This document shows, in pieces, positions 1-7,890 of a DNA stretch of 49,579 nucleotides. This stretch comes from a virus. The DNA lies in IMG/VR virus record IMGVR_UViG_3300050120_000179, positions 1 through 49,579 of that record; one strand, 5' to 3'. The first letter of the stretch is position 1, and each line of letters starts with the position of its first letter. Position numbers and translations under genes: made by a program. The notes under the pieces were generated by a model, which had not been told where the DNA came from, ran no database searches, and saw only the letters and a list, made by a program, of their open reading frames with translations.

Positions 1-186
1 CAGTCCGTTTTCGCTGGCCCTTAGACGTTCCTCACTATCATCCCGGATTTGATAGACTTTGATGTCTACATGCCACGGGGTCATTCTATTGTATTCTTCC
101 CAAGATATATGGTGCTGCTCTGTCAACTTATGGCCTACTTCGAAGTAGTCTATTAGTCGCTTGCCTTCAAAGGATATTGAAAAAAA
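1..186 (-). CDS. C-terminal frameshift extension of the tail assembly chaperone (partial, runs off left edge)
   Basis: This frame stays open from the slippery T7 run to the window edge but has no ATG near its beginning: a TGA lies just upstream of the T run and the first in-frame ATG is about 35 codons in. It is exactly the -1 frame relative to the chaperone gene ending at 153, so it is most simply a programmed -1 extension, like lambda gpGT relative to gpG. The visible part encodes about 60 acidic/aromatic residues, including EGKRLIDYFEVG. In long-tailed phages such an extension binds the tape measure protein. The real end lies outside the window. Confidence 0.6.
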
Positions 187-923
187 TCATTGATTCCATC
201 AAATCGGAACAACTTAGCCGCTCCACATTTTGGGCATTTGGTTTCAATTTTATGTTCAATCGACGGAAACTTGCTGAAGAAATGAGCATAAATGTCTTTC
301 TTGATAGTCAGTTCCAGATTGTTCAGGAACGCTAATCGTTCTTCCGGTGTGTAATTTTGTGCGTCGAACACTTCCTCTTCGGTGTAAATCTTGTCGATCA
401 GTCCTGCAATGATGTTGATTTCATTACTATCACCTTCAATACTATCCAATAGATCGAAGGTCGGATAGTGAAAGGACATGGAGTATTCATCGTTGATTTT
501 GAATGTTTTCTGAAATCCTTCCGGTTCCGCTATCTTGACTTCCTCAAGATTGACAATTACTTCCATCTTGTGATTACAAACTTCCTCAGTTCCTTCAAGT
601 TTTTCCTTGCAGGTATGATAGACGGTGATTTGTTCACCAACAGATTTCTGACGAATACGTAAGAAGAGGTCTTCGACTACCCAGGTTGGAAGCGTCCCCG
701 CGTCGATATCTGGGGTGACAATGCAGTCCTGTAGAACCTGTTTGACGCCATACAGAAGCTTGTGTTTGGCTTGAGTCGGATCGGTTTCCTTTTCCAGGTC
801 TTCCATGACAGACAACAGAATTGACTCATGTCCGATGTTGAAAGCCGTGTATTCGACCCCTTTTTTAGGCAACCACTGGTTTTTTACAATAAATTTTTGT
901 TTTACAATTACGGGTAACGTCAT
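153..923 (-). CDS. T4 gp26-like baseplate/tail assembly chaperone
   Basis: About 256 aa from the ATG at 923, which has AAAGG eight bases upstream; the upstream TTG in frame lacks this. The overall pattern fits the T4_baseplate (gp26) family: an N-terminal beta-rich part, a middle with paired cysteines (HTCKEK, EEVCNHK), and a C-terminal CPKCG zinc-ribbon-like pair. T4 gp26 acts in hub assembly. The slip site near the C terminus suggests it is the functional counterpart of gpG-type tape-measure chaperones. A CCTAAATA late-type octamer lies 33 bp upstream, fitting late expression. The protein ends 5 codons after the end of the T7 run when no frameshift occurs. Confidence 0.7.
   Translation of the reverse strand: MTLPVIVKQKFIVKNQWLPKKGVEYTAFNIGHESILLSVMEDLEKETDPTQAKHKLLYGVKQVLQDCIVTPDIDAGTLPTWVVEDLFLRIRQKSVGEQITVYHTCKEKLEGTEEVCNHKMEVIVNLEEVKIAEPEGFQKTFKINDEYSMSFHYPTFDLLDSIEGDSNEINIIAGLIDKIYTEEEVFDAQNYTPEERLAFLNNLELTIKKDIYAHFFSKFPSIEHKIETKCPKCGAAKLFRFDGINDFFQYPLKASD
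180..186 (-). other. Slippery heptamer T TTT TTT for -1 frameshifting
   Basis: On the minus strand the zero-frame codons are GAT TTT TTT CAA, giving the X-XXY-YYZ heptamer T TTT TTT. A -1 slip moves ribosomes from the chaperone frame (stop at 153-155) into the long open downstream frame. Six bases downstream is a small CCTT/AAGG hairpin (164-173), and a perfect 14-nt palindrome, CTACTTCGAAGTAG, lies at 135-148. Either could stimulate slipping. Confidence 0.6.
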
Positions 924-955
924 TTCAAAAGACCTTTGATGTATCAATGTATTGA

Positions 956-963
956 TATTTAGG
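956..963 (-). promoter_or_regulatory. Late-type promoter octamer CCTAAATA for the tail chaperone
   Basis: CCTAAATA on the minus strand, 33 bp before the ATG at 923. The same octamer, or TATAAATA, sits 25-40 bp before other late genes in this window (11126, 19599, 31389, 43389). T4 late promoters have TATAAATA and no -35 box. Confidence 0.45.
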
Positions 964-1079
964 TCAAGATTAAATCGAAACCCAATAAATTTGATTTAAA
1001 AATCATATTTTTGATCAAAATCCGTCCTATAATTCTATCTAATTACTATACCAATATGAATTATTGATGAAGGAAAAAT

Positions 1080-2084
1080 ATGGTTTCTGTTCCCCCAACG
1101 ATCCGGATGCAAACTCCCAAGAGTGAATTCCTGATTGATTATCCCCAGGCAAGAGAGTTTGCCGACGCGCAGGCCAAAGTGTTCTGGCCCCACTTCGAAG
1201 TAAAAGTTCAAAAAGACAAACAAGACATCCTGGTTAATATGACTGAACAGGAACGTCATGCAACTATCACTACCCTTAAACTATTCACCAAATATGAATT
1301 ACTCATTGGAAACGATTTCTGGTTAGATTTCGTCTATAAGAAATACCCTCGTCCTGCCGATATTCAGCCCATGGCAGTCTTATTTTCGGCAATGGAGTTA
1401 CAGGTACATGCCCCGTTCTATGCCCGTATCAATGAGGAATTGGGCTTGGCAACTATAGAATTTTTCAATGATTATGTCAACGATCCTGTTCTGAAAGACC
1501 GTATTGATTTCCTTGAAAATGCTCTGTCCAACAAAGACGACCTTAGAGCCTTGGGATGTTTTGTATTTGGTGAAGGGGCTATTCTTTATTCGAATTTTGC
1601 TTTCCTGAAACACTTCCAATCCAAGGGTAAGAACAAGGCATTAAATATTGTATCCGGGATCAATTTCAGTTCCCGTGATGAGGATTTACATTCCCAGGCT
1701 GCTGCATGGTTGTTCCGTACTCACTTACAGGAATCCCGCGATCTTGGTTTATTTGATCTTGATGAAAACTATGAAGAGGAACTAAAGAAAGACATCTATA
1801 TAGCCGCCGAAACAGTTCTAGAACATGAAAAGCAAATTGTCAAGAAATTGTTTGAAAAAGGACCAATTGATGGAATAACTGATGTACAATTAATACACTT
1901 TGTTGAAAGTCGGATTAATCTTTGTCTCAGAAATATGGGATATGAAAACCTCTATAAGGTTACCTACAATCCGATATCAGACTGGTTTTATGACGGAATT
2001 GAAGGGTTTTCCATGATTGATTTCTTCCATGCCCAGGGGAATCAATACGAAAGAGGATGGGATGAAAGCGCATTTTCGTTTTAA
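1080..2084 (+). CDS. nrdB: Ribonucleotide reductase small (beta) subunit
   Basis: 334 aa. Class I NrdB makes and holds the radical used by NrdA for dNTP synthesis. Metal-site segments are recognisable: SAMELQVHAPFY (Glu/His/Tyr region), FGEGAILYSNF, and the second-half EDLH (Glu-x-x-His). The protein ends in a short aromatic tail (WDESAFSF) that would dock on NrdA. Start ATG is preceded by AAGGA. nrdA follows 21 bp downstream, so the two form one operon. Order B then A is the reverse of many bacteria. A TATAAT at 1028-1033 has no good -35. Confidence 0.9.
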   Translation: MVSVPPTIRMQTPKSEFLIDYPQAREFADAQAKVFWPHFEVKVQKDKQDILVNMTEQERHATITTLKLFTKYELLIGNDFWLDFVYKKYPRPADIQPMAVLFSAMELQVHAPFYARINEELGLATIEFFNDYVNDPVLKDRIDFLENALSNKDDLRALGCFVFGEGAILYSNFAFLKHFQSKGKNKALNIVSGINFSSRDEDLHSQAAAWLFRTHLQESRDLGLFDLDENYEEELKKDIYIAAETVLEHEKQIVKKLFEKGPIDGITDVQLIHFVESRINLCLRNMGYENLYKVTYNPISDWFYDGIEGFSMIDFFHAQGNQYERGWDESAFSF

Positions 2085-2105
2085 AAGTACCGGATAATAA
2101 TAAAA

Positions 2106-3809
2106 ATGATAGATAAGAATTTGTATGAAGAACTCAGTATCGAAAGAAAGAAGTTACAAAAAGAGAAATTGGCACCTAAATTTTGGTCCACAAGCAGTTA
2201 TCAGTTGTTCAAGGAAAAGTATCAACGGGACGATGTAGCAAACCCCAGAGAGCATTTTCAATCGATTGCCGACACTCTGTCAGCTTACATGCCCGATTCG
2301 GAATATTGGGCAGGTCGATTCTTCGAAGTAATGTGGAAGGGTTGGTTAAGCCCTTCTACGCCCGTTCTATCCAATACAGGCACTACCCGTGGTCTGACAG
2401 TCAGTTGTCAGGGAAGTTACATCACAGATTCAATTGATGGAATTTACTCCACAAAGCACGAAACCGCAATGTTGACCAAGAATGGTTTTGGCACTTCAGC
2501 CTATCTAGGCGATATCAGGCCAAGAGGATCAAGTATTCGCGGTGGGGGCACGTCCACAGGGGTATTGCCGATCATCAAGGGGTTCCAGGCAGACATGGAA
2601 TATGTCTCCCAGGGGTCCATTAGACGCGGTTCATGGGCAGGTTATATTCCCATTGACCATGGTGATTTTGAGGAAGTCAGGCATGAGTTAGAGTCCAATC
2701 CGGACGGTAATAACATTGGTTGGAACATATCCAATGCTTTCATCGAACGATTGACAAATCGTGAACCTGAAGCATTAAAAAGATATGCTAAGGCATTGAA
2801 AACAAAGATGATTACGGGAAAGGGATACTTTCTTTTTCCGGATAAGATCAATGCCAAACGTCCTGAATCCTATGTCCAGAATGGATTAAGTTTCAAGGCG
2901 TCCAATTTGTGTACTGAAATTATGCTCCATTCGGATGATTTGCACAGCTATACCTGTGTTCTGGCTTCATTGAATTTGGCTTTATATGATGAATGGAAAG
3001 ATACGGATTTGGTCAAGGTAGCTATTGTGTTTTTGGATTGTGTCTGTTCCGATTTCCTGGAAAAGTCTAAGGGTATTCCAGGATTGGAAAAGGCCAGACG
3101 GGCTACTGAAAAAGGTCGAGCATTAGGGTTGGGGGCAATGGGATTTCATTCTTACCTACAAAGTAAGTTGATTTCCTTCGGTAGCTACGAATGTCATGCT
3201 TTAAACATTCAAATGTTCAAGATGATTCGGGAACAGGCAGATGAAACCACTAAGTATTTGTCCGAACTACTGGGTGAACCAGAATGGTGCAAGGGATTTG
3301 GACGGCGCAATACCCATTGTTTGAGTATCGCCCCAACGAAATCCACGGGTGCCCTGATGGGTGGTGTATCAGAAGGAATCAATCCCGATCCTGCTTATGT
3401 TTTCACACAGAAAACTGCCGGTGGGGAAGTGGATAGAGTAAACCCTTATCTTCTGAAAATCATGAAGGAAAGGGGTGTTTATACCAAAGCCAATATTAAG
3501 GATATTCGATTGGCGATGGGAAGTGTACAGCACGTAGAATGGTTGTCTGATGAGGAAAAACTTGCATTGCGGACAGCGTTTGAGATTAACCAGCATGATA
3601 TAATTCGACTTGCCGCAGCTAGAGGAAAATATTTGGATCAATGGCAAAGTCTGAATTTGTTCTTTGCGGGAAATGATGATGAGTCTTACATCAATGATGT
3701 GCATCGGGAAGCGTTCTTAAATCCCGATATTTTAGGTCTTTACTATGTCTATTCAAATAGTTCAGTAAAGGTGTCTGGTGATAGGGCCGAATGCGAAGCC
3801 TGTCAATAA
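2106..3809 (+). CDS. nrdA: Ribonucleotide reductase large (alpha) subunit, short form
   Basis: 567 aa, much shorter than E. coli NrdA (761 aa). Catalytic features: STPVLSN and the substrate-site Cys in TVSCQGS; the active-site NLCTEI (Asn-x-Cys-x-Glu); the second redox Cys in TCVLASLNL; the Tyr-Tyr radical pathway pair in GLYYVYSN; and a C-terminal CEAC pair for re-reduction. The N terminus goes almost directly into the barrel region, so the ATP-cone that mediates dATP shut-off is absent. That fits a phage enzyme freed from host feedback. Translated just after nrdB. Confidence 0.93.
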   Translation: MIDKNLYEELSIERKKLQKEKLAPKFWSTSSYQLFKEKYQRDDVANPREHFQSIADTLSAYMPDSEYWAGRFFEVMWKGWLSPSTPVLSNTGTTRGLTVSCQGSYITDSIDGIYSTKHETAMLTKNGFGTSAYLGDIRPRGSSIRGGGTSTGVLPIIKGFQADMEYVSQGSIRRGSWAGYIPIDHGDFEEVRHELESNPDGNNIGWNISNAFIERLTNREPEALKRYAKALKTKMITGKGYFLFPDKINAKRPESYVQNGLSFKASNLCTEIMLHSDDLHSYTCVLASLNLALYDEWKDTDLVKVAIVFLDCVCSDFLEKSKGIPGLEKARRATEKGRALGLGAMGFHSYLQSKLISFGSYECHALNIQMFKMIREQADETTKYLSELLGEPEWCKGFGRRNTHCLSIAPTKSTGALMGGVSEGINPDPAYVFTQKTAGGEVDRVNPYLLKIMKERGVYTKANIKDIRLAMGSVQHVEWLSDEEKLALRTAFEINQHDIIRLAAARGKYLDQWQSLNLFFAGNDDESYINDVHREAFLNPDILGLYYVYSNSSVKVSGDRAECEACQ

Positions 3810-3834
3810 ATTGAAAAATAAAAGGTAATAATAC

Positions 3835-4062
3835 ATGAGTACGAAAAAAGCAGCAATTCAAATTAACCACAGTGTGGACGGTATGTCAGTGTCGTTTGCC
3901 CTTCTGGTGGACGATGCAACCAAGTTGGCCGCAAGCATTCTTAAGAGTGTGGATGAAGCCAAGGCCGCTGCCGAACAGGATGCCAAGCAAGACGAAGACG
4001 TAACCGATCTAGAAGCGGTGGATGTTTCTGATGAAATGTCAGATGACGTGGCACAAGAGTAA
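3835..4062 (+). CDS. Small acidic protein, unknown
   Basis: 75 aa with AAAGGT 8 bp before the ATG. N-terminal beta-like segment, then a strongly acidic Ala/Glu/Asp-rich tail (DEDVTDLEAVDVSDE). No family recognised. It lies 25 bp after nrdA in the same direction and is probably co-transcribed. Confidence 0.75.
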   Translation: MSTKKAAIQINHSVDGMSVSFALLVDDATKLAASILKSVDEAKAAAEQDAKQDEDVTDLEAVDVSDEMSDDVAQE

Positions 4063-4113
4063 TTGATTGTAACAAACCCAGGGTATTTCCTTGGGTTTCT
4101 AAATAGGATTGTT

Positions 4114-4554
4114 ATGAGTGATATTGATGTGTTGGCTAATGATGTAAAACGTTTCCTGGAAACGATTATCGAAGGTCAAGTGTTCAGAAAGGAACCGAAT
4201 AGTAAAGGCGATGGATTTTTCATCTATGGCCCTATCTTTACGTTGCTTGTGATGGTAGGAATACCAGATCGACCAAATGGGTTCATTGTTTCAGTCAATG
4301 GTGATCCTGGCTTTTTGGTTGAACTTTCATTAAATTTAACCAAAGTGTTTCCCGAATTGGAATATCTAGGGTCTTTCTGTGAAGCTGTTGACGGTTCAGG
4401 AAGGATTGTGATGGGTGATGAGGTTCTTGCCATGCGCGAAGAACATATCATGCTTCAAGCCCTAATGATTGCCAAGACAAGAGAGGCAGAAACCAAAGGC
4501 AATACTGATGAGAAAATTCTTGTCCCGAATAAACAGATTATTGTTCCGGGGTGA
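4114..4554 (+). CDS. Unknown protein in the nrd operon
   Basis: About 146 aa from ATG 4114, with AGGA ten bases upstream; an upstream in-frame TTG is less likely. Mixed alpha/beta, with a GFFIYGPIFTLLV hydrophobic strand and a charged C-terminal helix. No family recognised. Its last 47 bases overlap the next gene in another frame. Confidence 0.7.
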   Translation: MSDIDVLANDVKRFLETIIEGQVFRKEPNSKGDGFFIYGPIFTLLVMVGIPDRPNGFIVSVNGDPGFLVELSLNLTKVFPELEYLGSFCEAVDGSGRIVMGDEVLAMREEHIMLQALMIAKTREAETKGNTDEKILVPNKQIIVPG

Positions 4555-4834
4555 TCCGGATATGGTAGATGATGGTGTAAGCTATCTTCTGTCTAACGGT
4601 CATACCCTGGATTTTGTACAGGATCAAGGTCCAAATGTCGTCTATGACGGCGTGGAAGACATTGAAATCATTGAAATCCTATTGGATTACCTATCTTCTG
4701 TTCAGGATATTAGTCCATGTCAGGAAAATCTGTTGGCGTTACAGCACCTAACCAGTGCGCTGGATGCCTTGAACCAGAGAAAAATCAGTAGAACTTTATA
4801 CAGTCCGCCAGACGTGATTGCTCCGGTAGCCTGA
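4508..4834 (+). CDS. Unknown small protein
   Basis: About 108 aa from the ATG at 4508 (AAAGG nine bases upstream). Basic N terminus (MRKFLSRINRLLF), then an acidic helical body. No family recognised. Overlaps the 3' end of the preceding gene and is followed directly by an intrinsic terminator, so it closes the nrd transcription unit. Confidence 0.65.
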   Translation: MRKFLSRINRLLFRGDPDMVDDGVSYLLSNGHTLDFVQDQGPNVVYDGVEDIEIIEILLDYLSSVQDISPCQENLLALQHLTSALDALNQRKISRTLYSPPDVIAPVA

Positions 4835-4839
4835 AAATC

Positions 4840-4859
4840 GCCCCATGTTGGGGCTTTTT
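4840..4859 (+). terminator. Rho-independent terminator after the nrd operon
   Basis: GCCCC-ATGTT-GGGGC stem-loop followed by TTTTT, six bases after the stop at 4834. Confidence 0.85.
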
Positions 4860-4904
4860 GTTATCCGTCTAAGTATCCATACCTTGAATGATATGGATAT
4901 CTTA

Positions 4905-5447
4905 ATGATATATGCTGGAATTGATTTTAGTTATGGTGGTCCTGCTATGGCAATCTACAATGACGATAAACCGTTTGTTTTTGACAACATCAATTTTTAC
5001 GCCTTGACCAAGACCCAGAAGTATCAAGGGGACTTCGGGAATATGTTGATTCATGCTTTACCTGAATTCGAATCCAATGAGGAACGATTCTTCAAGATCA
5101 ACAAATGGGCCGAATTCATCCTACTAGAAGAAAAAGTAGAAAAGGTTCAGTTAGAAGGATACGCCATGGGTGGGGTAGGAAAGATATTTCAAATCGCTGA
5201 AAATACAGCGTTATTGAAACAAACCCTATGGAAACATGGAATTGTCTTTGAAACCCCGGCACCTACCCAGGTTAAGAAAGCCTTTACGGGGAAAGGAAAC
5301 GCCAAGAAAGAACAAATGATAGAGAAATTTATCGAAATCACTGGAAAGGATTTATCGATCCTCCTAGCCAGTAGCCGTTACATGAAACCGATTGATGATA
5401 TCTGTGATGCCTATGCCTTGTTGACAATGCATCCAGGGCTACACTAA
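4905..5447 (+). CDS. RuvC-like Holliday-junction resolvase / RNase H-fold nuclease
   Basis: About 180 aa. The first strand has GIDFSYGG (first catalytic Asp in the pattern G-I-D-x-S). LEGYAMG supplies a conserved Glu, and DDICDAYAL near the C terminus supplies the Asp pair. That is the RuvC order. It would resolve branched DNA before packaging. Start is uncertain: ATG 4893 or 4905, both with poor ribosome sites. Confidence 0.65.
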   Translation: MIYAGIDFSYGGPAMAIYNDDKPFVFDNINFYALTKTQKYQGDFGNMLIHALPEFESNEERFFKINKWAEFILLEEKVEKVQLEGYAMGGVGKIFQIAENTALLKQTLWKHGIVFETPAPTQVKKAFTGKGNAKKEQMIEKFIEITGKDLSILLASSRYMKPIDDICDAYALLTMHPGLH

Positions 5448-5581
5448 ACATTGTCTAGATTTTTGGATGGTATCCACTAAGTATTCTAGGCGAGCAAACA
5501 GTGTGAACTAATGAAATACTTTGTAGTCGGATTCATCGTTGTGTATGTAATCCAAGGAACTTATAATGGAACTTTTAAATT

Positions 5582-6052
5582 ATGGCAAAGAATAAAGAAC
5601 TTACGAAATATAGCCCAATCACGCAATTTCTCGACTATATCACCGAACCCAACAAACTCGAACAAAGAAGTGAACGTTATCGTGAAATTGTTCAGACTTA
5701 TCCGTTTGTTCGATCCGCACTGTCTGAAGCTTTTTATCCCTCGTTCGAATATGAAAAGGTCATTCCATTCTTTCAAGCCAAAGAGGTAAGCCGAATGAAG
5801 TACTTCGGGGATACTACCTTCGCGGAGTATTGGAAGAAACACTATCGTTATGATGATTCATTTGAAGGGATGTCGCCCAAGAAAAAGTACACTCAGATGA
5901 TCCAGAACTTCTACTTCATGGATGAATCGGATGTCAATTTCATCATGGGATTGGTCCATGGTGAATACCGTGGTCCTGACAAAATCAATCCTTTGTTCCT
6001 GAAAGCCGTTGACCCGGAACTGTCATTGGGAAAATCGTTCGCCCTCGTCTAA
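5582..6052 (+). CDS. Unknown phage protein
   Basis: 156 aa, rich in Tyr/Phe/Lys and likely helical (TFAEYWKKHYRYDDSF). No recognised family. There is no clear ribosome site before the ATG at 5582. Followed 67 bp later by an intrinsic terminator. Confidence 0.7.
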   Translation: MAKNKELTKYSPITQFLDYITEPNKLEQRSERYREIVQTYPFVRSALSEAFYPSFEYEKVIPFFQAKEVSRMKYFGDTTFAEYWKKHYRYDDSFEGMSPKKKYTQMIQNFYFMDESDVNFIMGLVHGEYRGPDKINPLFLKAVDPELSLGKSFALV

Positions 6053-6118
6053 TGTGTCGGTTGAAGGAATTCTACTGGACGCGGGACTATAGACATTGTA
6101 TCCGTTAAGCTACAAAAT

Positions 6119-6138
6119 GCCCCTTTATTGGGGCTTTT
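6119..6138 (+). terminator. Rho-independent terminator
   Basis: GCCCC-TTTATT-GGGGC then TTTT. It ends the unit upstream of the strong promoter at 6166. The 65 bp between the preceding stop and the terminator code for nothing I can support. Confidence 0.8.
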
Positions 6139-6165
6139 GCGTCTCTAGGGATACAAAAGAATCGC

Positions 6166-6194
6166 TTGAAATTTTTCAATTAAAGACCTATAAT
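6166..6194 (+). promoter_or_regulatory. sigma70-type promoter TTGAAA-17-TATAAT
   Basis: -35 TTGAAA at 6166-6171 and -10 TATAAT at 6189-6194, 17 bp apart, 37 bp before the ATG at 6231. The spacer holds TTTTTCAAT, and the -10 continues as TATAATTAGTTGTCG, both shared with minus-strand promoters at 17.7, 18.3 and 18.8 kb. Confidence 0.85.
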
Positions 6195-6230
6195 TAGTTG
6201 TCGGTCCTGAAAAACTAAAGGTCACACAAA

Positions 6231-6467
6231 ATGTTTGAACAGTATATCCAGCAAGAATCCCGTGTTTCAGTCTCGCATGTTGTTCCTGGATTTCAATACA
6301 ATACTTTGCAGAGCTATGAATATAGTCCTGCTTCCCAATCCCTGGTATGTCGTGGTATCGCCCACAGCCTGCGTGCCATTGCCAAGAAAAGCGAAAGCGT
6401 GAGTGAACGTAGACGCGCCCTGATAATTGCCCGTCAATATCAATCCAAATCCTTCCACTTTGCCTGA
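6231..6467 (+). CDS. Small basic protein, unknown
   Basis: 78 aa, Ser/Arg-rich, with a basic C-terminal helix (SVSERRRALIIARQYQ). Own promoter at 6166 and GGTC/AAAGG upstream. Likely an early host-takeover protein judging by its promoter, but the function is not recognisable. Confidence 0.75.
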   Translation: MFEQYIQQESRVSVSHVVPGFQYNTLQSYEYSPASQSLVCRGIAHSLRAIAKKSESVSERRRALIIARQYQSKSFHFA

Positions 6468-6483
6468 TGTTACAATTTAGTAA

Positions 6484-6512
6484 TTGAAAAATCTTTAATT
6501 TAAGACTATCAT
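6484..6512 (+). promoter_or_regulatory. sigma70-type promoter TTGAAA-17-TATCAT
   Basis: -35 at 6484-6489 and -10 TATCAT at 6507-6512, 17 bp apart. Drives the three-gene unit starting at 6546. Confidence 0.75.
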
Positions 6513-6545
6513 ACTTTTATCGTAGTCCTAATTGAGAGAGCAAAA

Positions 6546-6689
6546 GTGTTGGACCAAGTGATTGACCGTGAAATTCTTACCCATAACGTTGGGGACAAGG
6601 TTCCCTTTGATTTTATGGGGTTTCTGGTTGCCGTCTCGCCCTTCTTTGTATTCGTAGCAGCACTCTACGTTCTGACTCATTTGGGATAA
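6546..6689 (+). CDS. 47-aa single-span membrane protein
   Basis: GTG start with GAGAG seven bases upstream. The first half is soluble; the second half is one hydrophobic span (FMGFLVAVSPFFVFVAALY). It ends 2 bp before the next ATG. Unknown function. Confidence 0.6.
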   Translation: MLDQVIDREILTHNVGDKVPFDFMGFLVAVSPFFVFVAALYVLTHLG

Positions 6690-6691
6690 TT

Positions 6692-7342
6692 ATGCCTATT
6701 ATCAATTTTTCTCACGACAAACAAGCCGACGGATTCATGCCGCACTATGATTATCCTGGTGCAGCCCCAATCAAAGAATGGCCCGAAGGGGCTATGTGTC
6801 CCCTTGACCATGATAATCAATTAGATCGCGTAAGGGTCCATGGTGCGCTGGTCTTGTGGTATACCCATGTCGGAATGTGCCTGCATGACTATGAAATCAA
6901 CGGATATAGCGATTCCGATTTTAGGATGATCGTCTGGAATCCTGAACTTGAAAAAGCGGAAGACATCTGCTTTGCCTCTACCCGTGGATGGTCTTATCCT
7001 TCCTACGGTTCAAAGACCGATGCCAGTCCGGAAATCATAGCCAAATATGAAGCCTGGAAGAAAAAAGAAAGTCGCATCGAAAAAGCGCACAAACTGATGA
7101 GCATACGCAAACGTCTAAAGCGTGATGCCCAGGATGCGCGAATCGAATTTATGCAAGCCAAAAAGCTTTCAGTGGTTTTGGGTCAGAAGTATGAACCTGT
7201 CATAAAGCTGTTGAAGACTAAGAACTTTCGAAGTCAATTCCGCCAAAGCCTGAACAATCAGGTACGGGAATGGTTGAACAATCCCGAAAATCGGAAATTC
7301 CCATACCCGCTTTCATCAAAACAATTGGACTATCTACAATGA
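6692..7342 (+). CDS. Unknown 216-aa protein
   Basis: The N-terminal half is Trp/Tyr/His-rich with scattered Cys. The C-terminal half is a long basic helix (KLMSIRKRLKRDAQDARIEF), perhaps nucleic-acid binding. No family recognised. ATGA overlap with the next gene. Confidence 0.75.
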   Translation: MPIINFSHDKQADGFMPHYDYPGAAPIKEWPEGAMCPLDHDNQLDRVRVHGALVLWYTHVGMCLHDYEINGYSDSDFRMIVWNPELEKAEDICFASTRGWSYPSYGSKTDASPEIIAKYEAWKKKESRIEKAHKLMSIRKRLKRDAQDARIEFMQAKKLSVVLGQKYEPVIKLLKTKNFRSQFRQSLNNQVREWLNNPENRKFPYPLSSKQLDYLQ

Positions 7343-7623
7343 ACTTCTATCTTGACGAAAAACGTTCCCTGATCACCAACTTTCATAAGGAAGTGGAATC
7401 CGTCTATCAGCAAGCGATAGAAGAATTTCATGGTCAGGAAGAACGCGAAATCCTTGAAATTCGACAGAACGCCTATAGCAGCGTTGAATCTGGTTGTCGA
7501 GAATTGCCTACCTATCGGTCATTGCATATCATAGCGGACCGGGAAGACCTATCATCCTTTTGGAGGATTTTTGAAAAGCATCGGGATCGGTATCGTGCTG
7601 AAAATGGAAACGAAGGTTGGTAA
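7339..7623 (+). CDS. Unknown 94-aa helical protein
   Basis: Starts at the ATG overlapping the preceding stop (ATGA). Acidic, mostly helical (VYQQAIEEFHGQEEREILE). Unknown role; last gene of the unit. Confidence 0.7.
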   Translation: MNFYLDEKRSLITNFHKEVESVYQQAIEEFHGQEEREILEIRQNAYSSVESGCRELPTYRSLHIIADREDLSSFWRIFEKHRDRYRAENGNEGW

Positions 7624-7651
7624 CCCCGAAAACAACATTTTTAAATTTTTC

Positions 7652-7680
7652 TTGACATCCAATTAGTTGCAACATATAGT
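7652..7680 (+). promoter_or_regulatory. Strong sigma70-type promoter TTGACA-17-TATAGT
   Basis: -35 TTGACA at 7652-7657 and -10 TATAGT at 7675-7680. The transcript would carry a leader of about 200 nt before the ATG at 7891. Confidence 0.85.
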
Positions 7681-7711
7681 TCACTCATGGATTGCTACTT
7701 TTGTCCAGTAT

Positions 7712-7765
7712 CATTCGGTTAGGGTAATCACTTAGTATGTTTTTCTTGATGACTCTAACCGAATG
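7712..7765 (+). promoter_or_regulatory. Structured 5' leader of the exported-protein gene
   Basis: A perfect 11-bp inverted repeat (CATTCGGTTAG at 7712-7722, CTAACCGAATG at 7755-7765) with a 32-nt loop. It is followed by a GC-rich stretch at about 7830-7875 that can form CCGA-CGAA-TCGG and has a GCCTAACCG...CTATACGG segment. No ORF of note. Probably an mRNA stability element or a sensing leader. Confidence 0.55.
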
Positions 7766-7890
7766 TGATAAAAAATCTCGGTTTTTAAGTGGTTTGATTC
7801 TTTCTTAAGCAGTTTTGTGTATTACCGTGGCTCCGACGAATCGGGCAAGCGCCTAACCGTCGCTATACGGTTTTGAAAAGGTAGTAGATC

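Noticed and set aside
1028-1033. TATAAT as the main nrd promoter
   Set aside because: No acceptable -35 at 16-18 bp (atattt); TTGATC is only 11 bp upstream. May be a weak or activated promoter, but not called.
4098-4105. TCTAAATA as a late promoter for the gene at 4114
   Set aside because: Only 9 bp from the ATG, leaving no room for a transcript leader with a ribosome site.
5511-5789. 92-aa ORF with a hydrophobic start
   Set aside because: Most of it lies within the better-supported gene at 5582 in another frame, the ribosome site is weak and the C-terminal half looks like a frame shadow. Only the first 24 codons are outside the other gene.
6053-6118. tRNA-like string on the minus strand (GTAGCTTAACGGATACA)
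   Set aside because: The D-arm resembles a tRNA, but no matching acceptor 3' strand or T-arm in the right place could be found. At best a decayed remnant.
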